Below are positions 8,646 to 17,161 of a stretch of DNA of 64,000 nucleotides, in pieces. Numbering within the stretch: the stretch's first letter is position 1; each line of letters starts with the position of its first letter. Under the pieces are notes generated by a model, which saw nothing but the letters and a program-made list of their open reading frames with translations, was not told the DNA's origin and did no database searches. The position numbers and the translations under genes are program-made. Origin of the DNA: Flavobacteriaceae bacterium GF1 (lineage in GTDB: Bacteria > Bacteroidota > Bacteroidia > Flavobacteriales > Flavobacteriaceae); assembly GCA_009797885.1 (NCBI GenBank), contig WNKP01000001.1, forward strand, positions 930,001 through 994,000, given 5' to 3'.

Positions 8646-9341
8646 TTAACCCCTATTGTCATCCACACGTTGTTTGGTCGATTTCCCCAGATAAATGGAA
8701 AAGCCAAGCCTTAGACTAAAAGAACTCACTATGGAACGTAAGTTGTTGTCATTGTTATCCGCTGGCTTAACCTGGGAATTTAAATAAACCAATAGTGCAT
8801 CAAAACTGACATGATTTCCCAAGGAAACCGCCAGTCCTGCACCGCCACCGAATGAAAACAGATTTGAACTAAATTCCAAATCCCCGCCATCGACCGGATT
8901 CCCTCCTTCAATGGTGTCGTTAGTCCTTCCAAAAGACAACCCGCCCTCAATGATCGGTCTTATTTTTTCACCCTTAAAATAATAGCGGATAAAAGGACCA
9001 CCACTATATTGATTGCTTTTGGTTTCACTGCCACCAAAGCCTTGAAGTCCTGGATTTTCAAAACGTAAGAACGAATAGGTCAGTTCCAAACCTACGACCA
9101 AATCGTTCGTCACGAAATAACCCAGTCTTGGGGATAGGTTAAAGTTGAAACCATTGGTGCCATCCGATTCAAAATCATCGGACTTGGTCTTTGTACTGGC
9201 AAAAGATAGACCGGTATCGCCTCCATTGTTGCCCAAGGCAGAGGAAATGGCGATTAGGGTTCTGCCTTTTTCTATTTGTGCAAACAAATGATTCGAGGCA
9301 AAGAATAAGGTAGCCGCAATAAGAAATACAGTTTTTTTCAT
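8646..9341 (-). CDS. Outer membrane beta-barrel protein
   Basis: A 231-residue exported protein. A signal peptide is clear (MKKTVFLIAATLFFASNHLFAQ, cleavage after about residue 21). The rest shows alternating polar/hydrophobic strands ending in a C-terminal stretch SLRLGFSIYLGKSTKQR, with repeated aromatic-flanked strands such as LSPRLGYFVTNDLVVGLELTYSF and GPFIRYYFKGEKIRPIIEGGLSFG. This is the pattern of small outer membrane beta-barrel (OmpW/porin-family-like) proteins common in Bacteroidota. It appears monocistronic, 97 nt downstream of the DUF2721 gene stop. The ligand is unknown. Confidence 0.8.
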   Translation of the reverse strand: MKKTVFLIAATLFFASNHLFAQIEKGRTLIAISSALGNNGGDTGLSFASTKTKSDDFESDGTNGFNFNLSPRLGYFVTNDLVVGLELTYSFLRFENPGLQGFGGSETKSNQYSGGPFIRYYFKGEKIRPIIEGGLSFGRTNDTIEGGNPVDGGDLEFSSNLFSFGGGAGLAVSLGNHVSFDALLVYLNSQVKPADNNDNNLRSIVSSFSLRLGFSIYLGKSTKQRVDDNRG

Positions 9342-9438
9342 GGTATTCAGTTTAGGATTGATCCACTAAAAATACTACTGAACCCCCATACAAAAACCAT
9401 AATGGCATTAAATTTGAATTAAGTTCCGATGCTACCGT

Positions 9439-9828
9439 CTAGCTTTCCATCTTTTTTAGCTGAATACCAAGGGCTTTGGTGGATAACTGCACTTCAATAA
9501 GGGACAAAACCAGGGACATCATCAATAAAATCAAACTAATTCCAAAAATGATGTTGGCGAAGACATTCATTTCCACATAAATTAAAAACATGGAAATTGC
9601 AGCCAATAAAAAGCTTCCTATAGCGGTGGCCTGCATGTTCTTAATGATATTGAGACGTTTTCGAAGCGATTCTATTTGACGCTTTAAAGGACTGTCCTGC
9701 GTTTCCTCAAATTGTTTATGTAACTGCCGGATCAATGCCGCGATGGCCAAATAACGCGCGTTATAGGCAAGCATGGTCAAGGAGACCGCGGGAAATAATA
9801 AGGCCGGAATAGTAAGGGTAAGTTGCAT
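9439..9828 (-). CDS. DUF2721 membrane protein
   Basis: A 129-residue integral membrane protein of the DUF2721 family. It has an N-terminal hydrophobic segment (about 4-35, IPALLFPAVSLTMLAYNARYLAIA), a charged coiled middle (LIRQLHKQFEETQDSPLKRQIESLRKR, about 32-60) and two further helices (about 70-112). Its ATG overlaps the stop of the large BNR-repeat gene by one base (TAATG), so the two are translationally coupled. No catalytic motif is known for the family, and the sequence gives no hint of a ligand. Confidence 0.8.
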   Translation of the reverse strand: MQLTLTIPALLFPAVSLTMLAYNARYLAIAALIRQLHKQFEETQDSPLKRQIESLRKRLNIIKNMQATAIGSFLLAAISMFLIYVEMNVFANIIFGISLILLMMSLVLSLIEVQLSTKALGIQLKKMES

Positions 9829-12671
9829 TATTCAATTTTAAATTCCACTTTTTCGGTGGCGCCGTTGGCAGAAAGTTCAATGATGTATTCACCTTTGGGC
9901 AAATAGGTCTTTCCATTTTTTGCCGCTATCAACTTGGTCTTATTCTTTTTCAAAAAAGCCTTTTTACCTTCTTTGCTAAAAGCAACATCATAGGATAATA
10001 GGTTCAGGCCCTTATCCGCAGTCAACTCGGTTGAGCCCACTTCAATCCCATCCGTGGTTTTGATGGAAGCGGAAGTATTTCCGGCCTTGGACGTATAAAA
10101 GGCAATATCCAGACCTGGGGTGTTGGGTTCGATCCAAGTACTCCAACTATTGCCCCATCCTTTGGAATGTTTTATGTCCCCAACTTCAAAGACCGCCAAG
10201 GGTTTTGATAGGGCTTCCGCGGTCATTTGCTGCAAGGAACTGATGTCTGCCTTGTAAATACTGCGTCCGTGCGTACCCACCAACAAATGTTTGGCTTCCG
10301 GTTGTATAACCAGATTATGAACGGCAACATTGGGCATTCCATTTTGGAACAGCTCCCAAGATTCACCCCTATTGAAGGAAACATAAAGCCCGTTGTCGGT
10401 GCCGACAAACAAGAGGTCCTGATTGCTTGGATCTTCAACCAGGGCATTTACGGGGGAAATTGGAATTCCCTTTGAAATGGCCTTCCAGGTTTTTCCATAG
10501 TCCTCACTAAGGTACACGTAGGTCGTGAAATCATCCCAGCGATACCCGTTTAATGTGGCGTAAACCCGTTCCTTTTTGTGGGTACTGGCCACCACCTCAC
10601 TGACCCATAGGTCTTTGGGAAAGGCATCGGAAATGTTCTCCCAACTTCCTCCGCCATTTTTGGAAATATGTAGCAATCCATCGTCACTCCCAACATACAA
10701 CAATCCAAACTGAAACGGGGATTCCGAAATGGTGGTTAGGGTACCATAGGCCACATTACCTTTTTTGCCCCCTTGCGTTAAATCCTGGGAAATGGTTTCC
10801 CAGTCATCACCTTGATTCATGGATCGGTGCAATTTATTTCCCCCTAAATAGAGAATGTCCTGATTGTGACTGGACAAGAGGATTGGGGTTTGCCAGTTGA
10901 AGCGATAAGGGGCTTCCCCCAATTCATGTTTGGGCTGTATCCGGGTATTCTTTTTGGTAGCCAGATCCAAACGGAAGTAATTCCCAAATTGAAAACCCGT
11001 GTAGACGGTATTGGCATTTCTGTTATCAATCTGGACCTGCATTCCATCGCCCCCCAATATTCGTTGCCAGGGGTTCTTTCCAGTTCCATGCCATGCGTTA
11101 TTGTCCGTGCTGTTATGGGCTCCCATCCAAACCCCATTGTCCTGCAACCCGCCATATACATTATAGGGTTCTTCATTATCTACATTGATGGCATAAAACT
11201 GACCTACATTGGGGGAGTTGTTTTTCATCCAAACCGCACCGTCATTATAGGTAATGTTCACCCCACCATCATTCCCATTGATGAGGTGCCCCGGTTTTTG
11301 GGGATTGATCCAAAGGGAGTGGTGGTCCACATGGACATTTTCCTTGCCAATGGAAGTAAAGGTGTTTCCCCCATCCTCGGAAAGCAGTAAAGGAACCCCA
11401 GCCAGATAGATTTTGTCCTTGTCCGAAGGGTCCACCCTAATCTGCGCGAAGTAGTAACCATAGCTATAAAACAAATCATCTATATAATCCTCGTTCATTT
11501 TTTTCCATGTTTTTCCCGCATCATCACTTCTATAGACCTCGGCACCAATTACGGGCGTATCGAACAATTGGGAATTGGCATTTTCCAAATACGTGGCCAA
11601 ATCAATGGGCTTAACAGCACCATCACGTACCATGTTCTTTACATTCTCGGCACGATATTTCTCCTGAAAATTGTTCGTCTTTAAAAAAGCATTCAGTTTT
11701 TTGTTTTCAAGGGCCAGGAAGGTTTCAACGGTCATGATTTTAAAATCTTCCTTGGTCAGATCATCCTTATCGGTTTCCTTTTCCTTTTTTGGAAGCCTAC
11801 GGTCCTGATTATCCAGTACGGCATAAACCGTGGTATCATCAAAAACGGCCAAACCTATTCTACCGACACCTTCCCCAGTAGGGAAACCGCTGTTGATGGT
11901 GCTGATCAAGGTCCAGCTTTCGCCACCATCAGTGCTTTTATAAATGCCAGAACCCTTGCCATTGCCCAAAAAGTTCCATGCCTTTCTGTCCTTTTGCCAA
12001 GCTGCAGCATATTGGATGTTGAAGTTATTGGGGGCATGGGCAACATCAATAATGCCTGTTTCTTCGTTTATGAACAGTGTTTTTTTCCAGGTTTGTCCAC
12101 CATCAGTGGTTTTATAGATGCCACGTTCCCCATTTGTGGAATAGAGCCTTCCGGAAGCCCCAACGACCACTTCATTTGGATTGTTGGGATTGACCAGTAT
12201 TCTGCCAATATGTTGGGAATCGTGCAGGCCTGTATTTTCCCAATTTTTCCCGTTATCGGTGGACTTTAAAATTCCAATTCCTGCATAACTTGAGCGGGAA
12301 GCATTGTTTTCCCCTGTTCCTACCCATATCGTATTGCTTTTCCAATCCACGGCAATGTCTCCAATGTTTTGGGTATCACTGTTATCCAGTAATGGGGTAA
12401 AAGAGATGCCATTATCCTTGGTGAGCCAAAGACCTCCGGAGGCATAGGCCACGTAAAATTCTGTGGGATCGATGGGATTAACATCCAAATCCACCACACG
12501 GCCACTCATTACGGCAGGACCAATATTTTGTAAAGGGAGGTTTTTGACCAAGGAGTTCTTGGCCATCTGCGACTTCTGTTGCAACGCCTCAATTATGGAT
12601 TCTTTTGATGTTGGAGTGGATTGCGCAAAACAGATGCCGACGGAGAGGAGAAAAGCAAAGAAAAGTTTCAT
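9828..12671 (-). CDS. Secreted BNR/VPS10-type beta-propeller protein
   Basis: A 947-residue exported protein of the sortilin/VPS10-like glycosyl-hydrolase-repeat group. The start at 12671 gives a proper signal peptide (MKLFFAFLLSVGICFAQ); the frame extends 16 codons upstream without signal character. At least ten Asp-box repeats are visible, for example STDNGKNW, TTDGGQTW, STDGGESW, SDDAGKTW, SEDGGNTF, NGGGSW, SEDYGKTW and FNRGESW, which fold as beta-propeller blades. A helical insert interrupts the propeller at roughly residues 290-360. The last 100 residues form a beta-sandwich-like module (KGEYIIELSANGATEKVEFKIE). The protein probably acts in the periplasm or at the surface; related proteins occur throughout Bacteroidota with no settled function. 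No T9SS tail is seen. Confidence 0.85.
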   Translation of the reverse strand: MKLFFAFLLSVGICFAQSTPTSKESIIEALQQKSQMAKNSLVKNLPLQNIGPAVMSGRVVDLDVNPIDPTEFYVAYASGGLWLTKDNGISFTPLLDNSDTQNIGDIAVDWKSNTIWVGTGENNASRSSYAGIGILKSTDNGKNWENTGLHDSQHIGRILVNPNNPNEVVVGASGRLYSTNGERGIYKTTDGGQTWKKTLFINEETGIIDVAHAPNNFNIQYAAAWQKDRKAWNFLGNGKGSGIYKSTDGGESWTLISTINSGFPTGEGVGRIGLAVFDDTTVYAVLDNQDRRLPKKEKETDKDDLTKEDFKIMTVETFLALENKKLNAFLKTNNFQEKYRAENVKNMVRDGAVKPIDLATYLENANSQLFDTPVIGAEVYRSDDAGKTWKKMNEDYIDDLFYSYGYYFAQIRVDPSDKDKIYLAGVPLLLSEDGGNTFTSIGKENVHVDHHSLWINPQKPGHLINGNDGGVNITYNDGAVWMKNNSPNVGQFYAINVDNEEPYNVYGGLQDNGVWMGAHNSTDNNAWHGTGKNPWQRILGGDGMQVQIDNRNANTVYTGFQFGNYFRLDLATKKNTRIQPKHELGEAPYRFNWQTPILLSSHNQDILYLGGNKLHRSMNQGDDWETISQDLTQGGKKGNVAYGTLTTISESPFQFGLLYVGSDDGLLHISKNGGGSWENISDAFPKDLWVSEVVASTHKKERVYATLNGYRWDDFTTYVYLSEDYGKTWKAISKGIPISPVNALVEDPSNQDLLFVGTDNGLYVSFNRGESWELFQNGMPNVAVHNLVIQPEAKHLLVGTHGRSIYKADISSLQQMTAEALSKPLAVFEVGDIKHSKGWGNSWSTWIEPNTPGLDIAFYTSKAGNTSASIKTTDGIEVGSTELTADKGLNLLSYDVAFSKEGKKAFLKKNKTKLIAAKNGKTYLPKGEYIIELSANGATEKVEFKIE

Positions 12672-12731
12672 TAAAGGACCATTTAAGTTTGGATTTGGAA
12701 GGTATGAAGAAGGAAGCAACAGGACAAATTG

Positions 12732-12745
12732 TGTGAATTATCACA
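12732..12745. promoter_or_regulatory. Palindrome TGTGA-N4-TCACA upstream of the BNR-propeller gene
   Basis: TGTGAATTATCACA, centred about 67 nt upstream of the 12671 start codon. It resembles a Crp half-site pair but with a 4-nt rather than 6-nt centre. The same arrangement occurs at 20597-20610, which suggests a shared Crp/Fnr-family regulator. Confidence 0.45.
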
Positions 12746-12780
12746 GAAACTGAGAAAAACGAAATAAATTTGTTAAAATC

Positions 12781-12811
12781 TTGCAAAAATAATTACTAAA
12801 CAGTTTATTTG
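12781..12811 (+). promoter_or_regulatory. Putative promoter for the 12.8 kb RNA
   Basis: TTG (12781-12783), 20 nt, then TTTATTTG (12804-12811), one mismatch from TAnnTTTG. Transcription would begin near 12817. Confidence 0.4.
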
Positions 12812-12816
12812 TTACG

Positions 12817-12931
12817 CTTTTAGAGCCCAACTTTAAAAGTCGTTCTCATTCATAGGACGTTAGCGATGCAATAACCAACAAACTATTGCGAAAAAGTGAG
12901 ACTTAAAAGGAGCCTTTGGGCTCCTTTTTTT
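12817..12931 (+). ncRNA. Candidate structured RNA or attenuator leader with alternative stems
   Basis: An intergenic region of about 115 nt with several helices. GCAATA (12868-12873) and TATTGC (12884-12889) form a hairpin with a 10-nt loop. CTCA/TGAG (12845-12848 with 12897-12900) and AAGT/ACTT (12837-12840 with 12901-12904) form an outer helix. A terminator follows (GGAGCC/GGCTCC, 12909-12914 and 12919-12924, then seven T). The 5' segment GAGCCCAA (12823-12830) is perfectly complementary to TTGGGCTC (12916-12923), which would break the terminator hairpin. It could be a free small RNA (flavobacterial families such as flavo-1 exist; I cannot verify a match) or a conditional leader for the DUF547 gene at 13060. 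Sequence evidence only. Confidence 0.5.
12905..12931 (+). terminator. Rho-independent terminator
   Basis: AAAAGGAGCC / GGCTCCTTTT stem around a 4-nt loop, ending in a plus-strand run of seven T (12925-12931). No protein gene on the plus strand ends upstream, so it terminates the RNA candidate beginning near 12817. Confidence 0.75.
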
Positions 12932-13059
12932 GTCCTGCCCTTGAAGGGTACTTTACAGTGGCTAAACAGGGATTTTTTTAAGGAAAACAGGAATTTCGAA
13001 ATCCATGTAATCCGTATTCCATTTTTACGTCAAAGGAAAAAGGAAAACCCCCAACAACA

Positions 13060-13887
13060 GTGCACATGAAATTGACATCACTGGTTTATAGCCTTCTCAT
13101 CTTTGTTTCATACACGAACAACACGTCCAGGAACGCGCATGATGATTCCGGTAGGGTAGAAAGTACCCTAATGGAAAACATACCATCTTCCCACAAAAAC
13201 ACTACTGTGGAAACAAGGAAGGAAGGTTTGCAAAGCAAAGCCCCATCCCACAAAGCTTGGGATGAATTGCTTCAAAAATATGTGGATAATTCGGGCAATG
13301 TGGATTATAAAAGCTTTAGGAACGGCGCTACAAAACTTAATGCCTATTTGGAAGCACTTGCCCAAAATAGCCCGACCACGGCTTGGTCCAAAAACGAAAA
13401 GTTGGCCTATTACATCAATTTATATAATGCGGCTACAGTGAAGTTGATTCTGGACAATTACCCCACCAACAGTATCAAGGATATTAAAAAGCCCTGGGGG
13501 AAGGATATTGTTAAGGTGGGGGACGATTTGGTTTCTTTGGGTTATATAGAGCACAAAGTACTTCGTAAAATGGACGAGCCCAGAATTCACTTTGCCATTA
13601 ATTGTGCTTCATACTCCTGTCCCAAATTGATCAATGAAGCGTTTACGGCTTCGGCAATGGAACGTCAATTGGAGGCCGCCACCAGGGGATTTATAAATGA
13701 CCCGACCCGCAATCAATTTAATGCCAATGAGGCCAAACTGTCCGAAATATTTAAATGGTATAAGGGCGATTTTACCGATAATGGAACACTTTTGGAATAC
13801 ATCAACGGATATTTGAGCACACCTCTTGCGGTTGCTACCAAAATCAACTACTTACCATACAATTGGAGTTTAAACGAGAAGAACTAA
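13060..13887 (+). CDS. DUF547 domain protein, exported
   Basis: A 275-residue protein of the DUF547 family. A short hydrophobic N-terminus (about 3-18, LTSLVYSLLIFVSY) looks like a signal peptide; an alternative start is the Met at codon 3. A low-complexity linker leads to the domain at about 62-270, with the characteristic blocks KLAYYINLYNAATVKLIL, WGKDIVKVGDDLVSLGYIEHKVLR, HFAINCASYSCPKL and FKWYKGDF. The family is widespread, of unsettled function, and the Cys pair in the CASYSC motif is conserved. The gene follows the 12.8 kb RNA candidate by about 130 nt and could be under its control. Function is unknown. Confidence 0.82.
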   Translation: MHMKLTSLVYSLLIFVSYTNNTSRNAHDDSGRVESTLMENIPSSHKNTTVETRKEGLQSKAPSHKAWDELLQKYVDNSGNVDYKSFRNGATKLNAYLEALAQNSPTTAWSKNEKLAYYINLYNAATVKLILDNYPTNSIKDIKKPWGKDIVKVGDDLVSLGYIEHKVLRKMDEPRIHFAINCASYSCPKLINEAFTASAMERQLEAATRGFINDPTRNQFNANEAKLSEIFKWYKGDFTDNGTLLEYINGYLSTPLAVATKINYLPYNWSLNEKN

Positions 13888-14135
13888 GGTTCCCGCTTGG
13901 CCGTTTGTTATTCTAACCTCAACGGCGTGGTTTTTTGAAAGATGGTACTGGATGTGATTTGTTTTCATTCCTTCGGACCCCTAAACGGCGAACCCCAAAA
14001 TCTTGGAATGTCCGATACATCATTTTTAGGAATAAGATTAGGTTGAATTTTCGTTGTGTTCTGGGTAGGATGAAAAAACAGTTCTTACATTTACGGAATG
14101 GGATAGTAAACCCATTTGACTGAAATACCAATCCA

Positions 14136-15428
14136 ATGAAATACAAACAAATCAGCAACCAACTTTTTATAAAGAACCGTAAAAAGTTTACAGATCAAAT
14201 GAGGCCCCAAAGTATTGCGGTCTTTAATTCAAACGATATTTATCCTGTAAGTGCGGACAGTACCTTACCCTTTAAACAACATCGGGACATATTTTACCTT
14301 AGCGGAGCAGATCAGGAAGAGACCATTTTGCTCTTGTTTCCAGATGCCATGGATAAAAAGCACCGTGAAATCCTTTTTGTACGGGAAACCAATGCACATA
14401 TCGCTGTTTGGGAGGGGGCCAAGTTGACCAAGGAACAAGCTACCGCGGTTTCGGGAATTGAAACGGTGTATTGGCTAACCGATTTTGACAAGGTCTTTTT
14501 TGATTTGATGACGGAAGCGGATACCGTTTATTTTAATACCAATGAGCATTATCGCCAGGCCGTGGAAACCCAAACACGGGAGGACCGTTTTATTGAAAAG
14601 TGCAAGAAAGATTTTCCCGCGCACCAATGGGCCAAGAGCAATCCGATCCTGCAACAAATTCGAGGGGTAAAGGAGCCGGAGGAAATTGCAGTGATGCAGG
14701 AAGCCTGCAATATCACCGAAAAGGGGTTCCGAAGGATTTTAGGGTTTACCAAACCCGGGGTTTGGGAATATGAAATGGAAGCGGAGTACTTGCATGAGTT
14801 TGTCCGAAATCGCTCCAGGGGTTTTGCCTATACACCAATCATTGCAGGGGGGAACAATGCCAATGTGTTGCACTATATCGAGAACAACCAACAAGTGAAG
14901 GATGGCGATTTAATTTTGATGGACGTAGGTGCGGAATATGCCAATTATTCCAGTGACATGACCCGTACCATCCCGGCCAATGGACGATTTACCGATAGAC
15001 AGAAAGAAGTGTACAGCGCAGTGCTTCGGGTAAAAAATGAAGCCACCCAGTTACTGGTGCCCGGAACCATTTGGGCAGAATATCACAAAGAGGTGGGCAA
15101 AATCATGACCTCGGAATTATTGGGTCTGGGCCTATTGGATAAAGCCGATGTTCAAAATGAAAAGAAGGATTGGCCGGCCTACAAAAAGTATTTTATGCAT
15201 GGGACCAGTCATCATATTGGATTGGACACCCATGATTATGGCGCATTGAAAACCCCGATGAAACCCAACATGGTATTTACCGTGGAACCGGGCATCTATA
15301 TTCCGGATGAAGGCTTTGGCATTCGCCTGGAAGATGATGTGGTCGTCCAGGAAAGCGGGGAGCCGTTCAACTTGATGAAAAACATCCCGATTGAAGTCGA
15401 GGAAATCGAGGAATTGATGAATAGGTAA
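14136..15428 (+). CDS. pepP: Xaa-Pro aminopeptidase (M24B)
   Basis: A 430-residue cytosolic metallopeptidase that removes N-terminal residues preceding proline. The N-terminal creatinase-like domain (about 1-170) includes FYLSGADQEETILLLFPD. The pita-bread catalytic domain has all five metal ligands in order: Asp263 and Asp274 (LMDVGAEY and SSDMTRT), His359 in HGTSHHIGLDTHD, Glu384 in FTVEPGIY and Glu399 in GIRLEDDVVV. Length and motif order match E. coli PepP. It appears to be a single gene; the following small membrane protein gene is separated by a dispersed repeat. Confidence 0.95.
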   Translation: MKYKQISNQLFIKNRKKFTDQMRPQSIAVFNSNDIYPVSADSTLPFKQHRDIFYLSGADQEETILLLFPDAMDKKHREILFVRETNAHIAVWEGAKLTKEQATAVSGIETVYWLTDFDKVFFDLMTEADTVYFNTNEHYRQAVETQTREDRFIEKCKKDFPAHQWAKSNPILQQIRGVKEPEEIAVMQEACNITEKGFRRILGFTKPGVWEYEMEAEYLHEFVRNRSRGFAYTPIIAGGNNANVLHYIENNQQVKDGDLILMDVGAEYANYSSDMTRTIPANGRFTDRQKEVYSAVLRVKNEATQLLVPGTIWAEYHKEVGKIMTSELLGLGLLDKADVQNEKKDWPAYKKYFMHGTSHHIGLDTHDYGALKTPMKPNMVFTVEPGIYIPDEGFGIRLEDDVVVQESGEPFNLMKNIPIEVEEIEELMNR

Positions 15429-15453
15429 TGGTTGTTCGTTGGTGGTTACAGGC

Positions 15454-15490
15454 GTCATTTCGAACCGACCTGTGGGAGTGTGAGAAATCT
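15454..15490. repeat. Dispersed intergenic repeat (GTCATTTCGA...GAGAAATCT)
   Basis: The segment starts GTCATTTCGAACCGACC and ends GAGAAATCT, with terminal complementarity (ATTTC / GAAAT). This is the style of short intergenic repeat seen many times in flavobacterial genomes; only one copy of this exact subtype is in the window. Confidence 0.45.
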
Positions 15491-15502
15491 AAATTTTTAC
15501 CG

Positions 15503-15679
15503 ATGAATGCAATAATGTTTTTTATACAACAACCCAATATCGAAAAAAAAATGGAGGAAGCCCCGGACAGTGCCTATGAAATTGGCGTGGTCATTGGGTC
15601 GTATTTGCCCTTTGTTGTTTTGGTTATTATTGCCTATTTGATTTATAACTACAATAAAAAGAGGAGGGGGGAATCGTAA
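15503..15679 (+). CDS. Small single-pass membrane protein
   Basis: A protein of about 58 residues from the ATG at 15503; later in-frame starts lie at 15515 and 15551. The sequence after the acidic MEEAPDSAYEIG segment is one hydrophobic helix (VVIGSYLPFVVLVIIAYLIY) followed by a basic tail (NYNKKRRGES), so the C-terminus should face the cytosol. No family was recognised, but the clean helix with a positive-inside tail argues that it is real rather than a chance frame. It lies between pepP and a convergent gene. Confidence 0.55.
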   Translation: MNAIMFFIQQPNIEKKMEEAPDSAYEIGVVIGSYLPFVVLVIIAYLIYNYNKKRRGES

Positions 15680-15733
15680 TCGTATCCAAATCGGCATGCG
15701 ACTGGAATACCATCTAAAACATTTTGGAATGGA

Positions 15734-16948
15734 TCATTCCGTCCCACTGTTTTTTTGAAACGGTTCCAGTGCTTCCGCATTGTTCACCAGGACCAGGACA
15801 TCAAAATTGAAAATGAATGTTTTGAGGCTTTCGGAAAAAAGGCTTCCATAAGACTTTTCACGGAGGGGTTCCAAATGAACAATGGTATATTTTTTGTCAA
15901 AGCCAACCACCAGCTCCTGCAATTCCTTGGGCAATTGTTCGGTGTTGTCAAACCCGCGTATGGGATTTTCAACAAAAGGATTGCCTTCCAGGACCGTTCC
16001 GTTCATTCCGGCCACCATAAAATGTAGGGACCGCATACCGTTGAAAATGGCAAGTTCCGATAGGTAATTGGAGACGTCATAAATGTTGGTCATGCTCAGT
16101 CCCCTGGTGGCATGGGTGGCCCCAAGTTTAAGAACAACTTTGGGTGTTGGATCGGTGTTAAGGGCTTCCTTGTAATACGCATTGAAGTTGGATTTCATTA
16201 ATTGCCCCCGAACTTCGTTGTTCAAATAATAGCGTTTGGAAGCAAAATGGCCATAGATTTCCCTGGTTTTTTTTAATTGGTACAAAATCTCGGCTTCCTT
16301 CGCGTTGGGACGGGTGGCCAGCAAACTATCATGGAGTGCATCCGTATAGGAATAAATGAACATATCACCAAAAGACTTGCTTTTGAACGATTCCTCAAAA
16401 GCTGTTTTTGCCTTGTCCTTCAATGTAGCCGTCATTTTTTTTAACAAAGGGTTGGTCGTGTTTTTTGAAAGATGATCCAAATTCAACCGGAATTGGGCCA
16501 TAAATGTTTGGTCAATCCCCCAAATGGTTCCGCCTTTGGAAACCACATTGGTAAATAGGTCATAATCCGATGCATTATTGTAAAAAGGTATGGCCAAAGG
16601 GAATTTTTGATAAAGGGCATTGGCCAATTTCAGAGGTTCTTTTGAAGAGGCCATTTGTTGGATCTTCGTGGCGGCCAAGGCATCCGTTTCAATACAGAGC
16701 GTATGGAAACCGTTGGTATGGACAAGATCAAAAATGGCATTGGTAAAAATGCCCACTTCTTTAATCCCATGTTGTTCGCCTATGAAAACAAATTGTGCGT
16801 TTTGACTGACCTCCTTGATGAATCCAACAAATTTTTCATCCTCTAAACTGTCCACTTGAAAAATGTTGTCCATAAGGGAAGTGTCCGATTGTGCAATCAT
16901 CAGATTTGTAAAGAGCAATAGGGATAAGAGGCGCAGTAGCATTTGCAA
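15734..16948 (-). CDS. Exported erythromycin esterase/TIKI-like (ChaN fold) protein
   Basis: A 404-residue exported protein with a signal peptide (hydrophobic LLRLLSLLLFTNLMIAQ at the N-terminus). It carries FIGEQHGIKEV (Glu58, His60, Glu64), the first catalytic block of the EreA/ChaN/TIKI superfamily, and the later LGATHATRG block that mirrors the second His motif. Middle regions are helical, as in EreA-like proteins. Members include esterases, heme-binding ChaN and Wnt-cleaving TIKI proteases, so the reaction cannot be assigned. It probably acts in the periplasm. The next upstream gene is divergent. Confidence 0.65.
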   Translation of the reverse strand: MQMLLRLLSLLLFTNLMIAQSDTSLMDNIFQVDSLEDEKFVGFIKEVSQNAQFVFIGEQHGIKEVGIFTNAIFDLVHTNGFHTLCIETDALAATKIQQMASSKEPLKLANALYQKFPLAIPFYNNASDYDLFTNVVSKGGTIWGIDQTFMAQFRLNLDHLSKNTTNPLLKKMTATLKDKAKTAFEESFKSKSFGDMFIYSYTDALHDSLLATRPNAKEAEILYQLKKTREIYGHFASKRYYLNNEVRGQLMKSNFNAYYKEALNTDPTPKVVLKLGATHATRGLSMTNIYDVSNYLSELAIFNGMRSLHFMVAGMNGTVLEGNPFVENPIRGFDNTEQLPKELQELVVGFDKKYTIVHLEPLREKSYGSLFSESLKTFIFNFDVLVLVNNAEALEPFQKNSGTE

Positions 16949-17161
16949 TCGTTTGCCCCTAAAGGTAGAAGTACAAACAGGGATTGCCGTTGCCAGATTT
17001 CATGAAACCCAAAATTATGGGGATGAAACCCCAAAGGGCATGTACAAACCCTAATTTCAGTAGGATAAAGCCTCACAAAACGTGGCTTTCCCAGAAAAAT
17101 GCGAACTTTAAATACGAACGAATGGCTACATTTAATCCCAACATGGGCTAACGAATCCCTT

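Noticed and set aside
13935-14123. Open frame between DUF547 and pepP
   Set aside because: No family pattern, basic biased content and no clear start signal; treated as chance.
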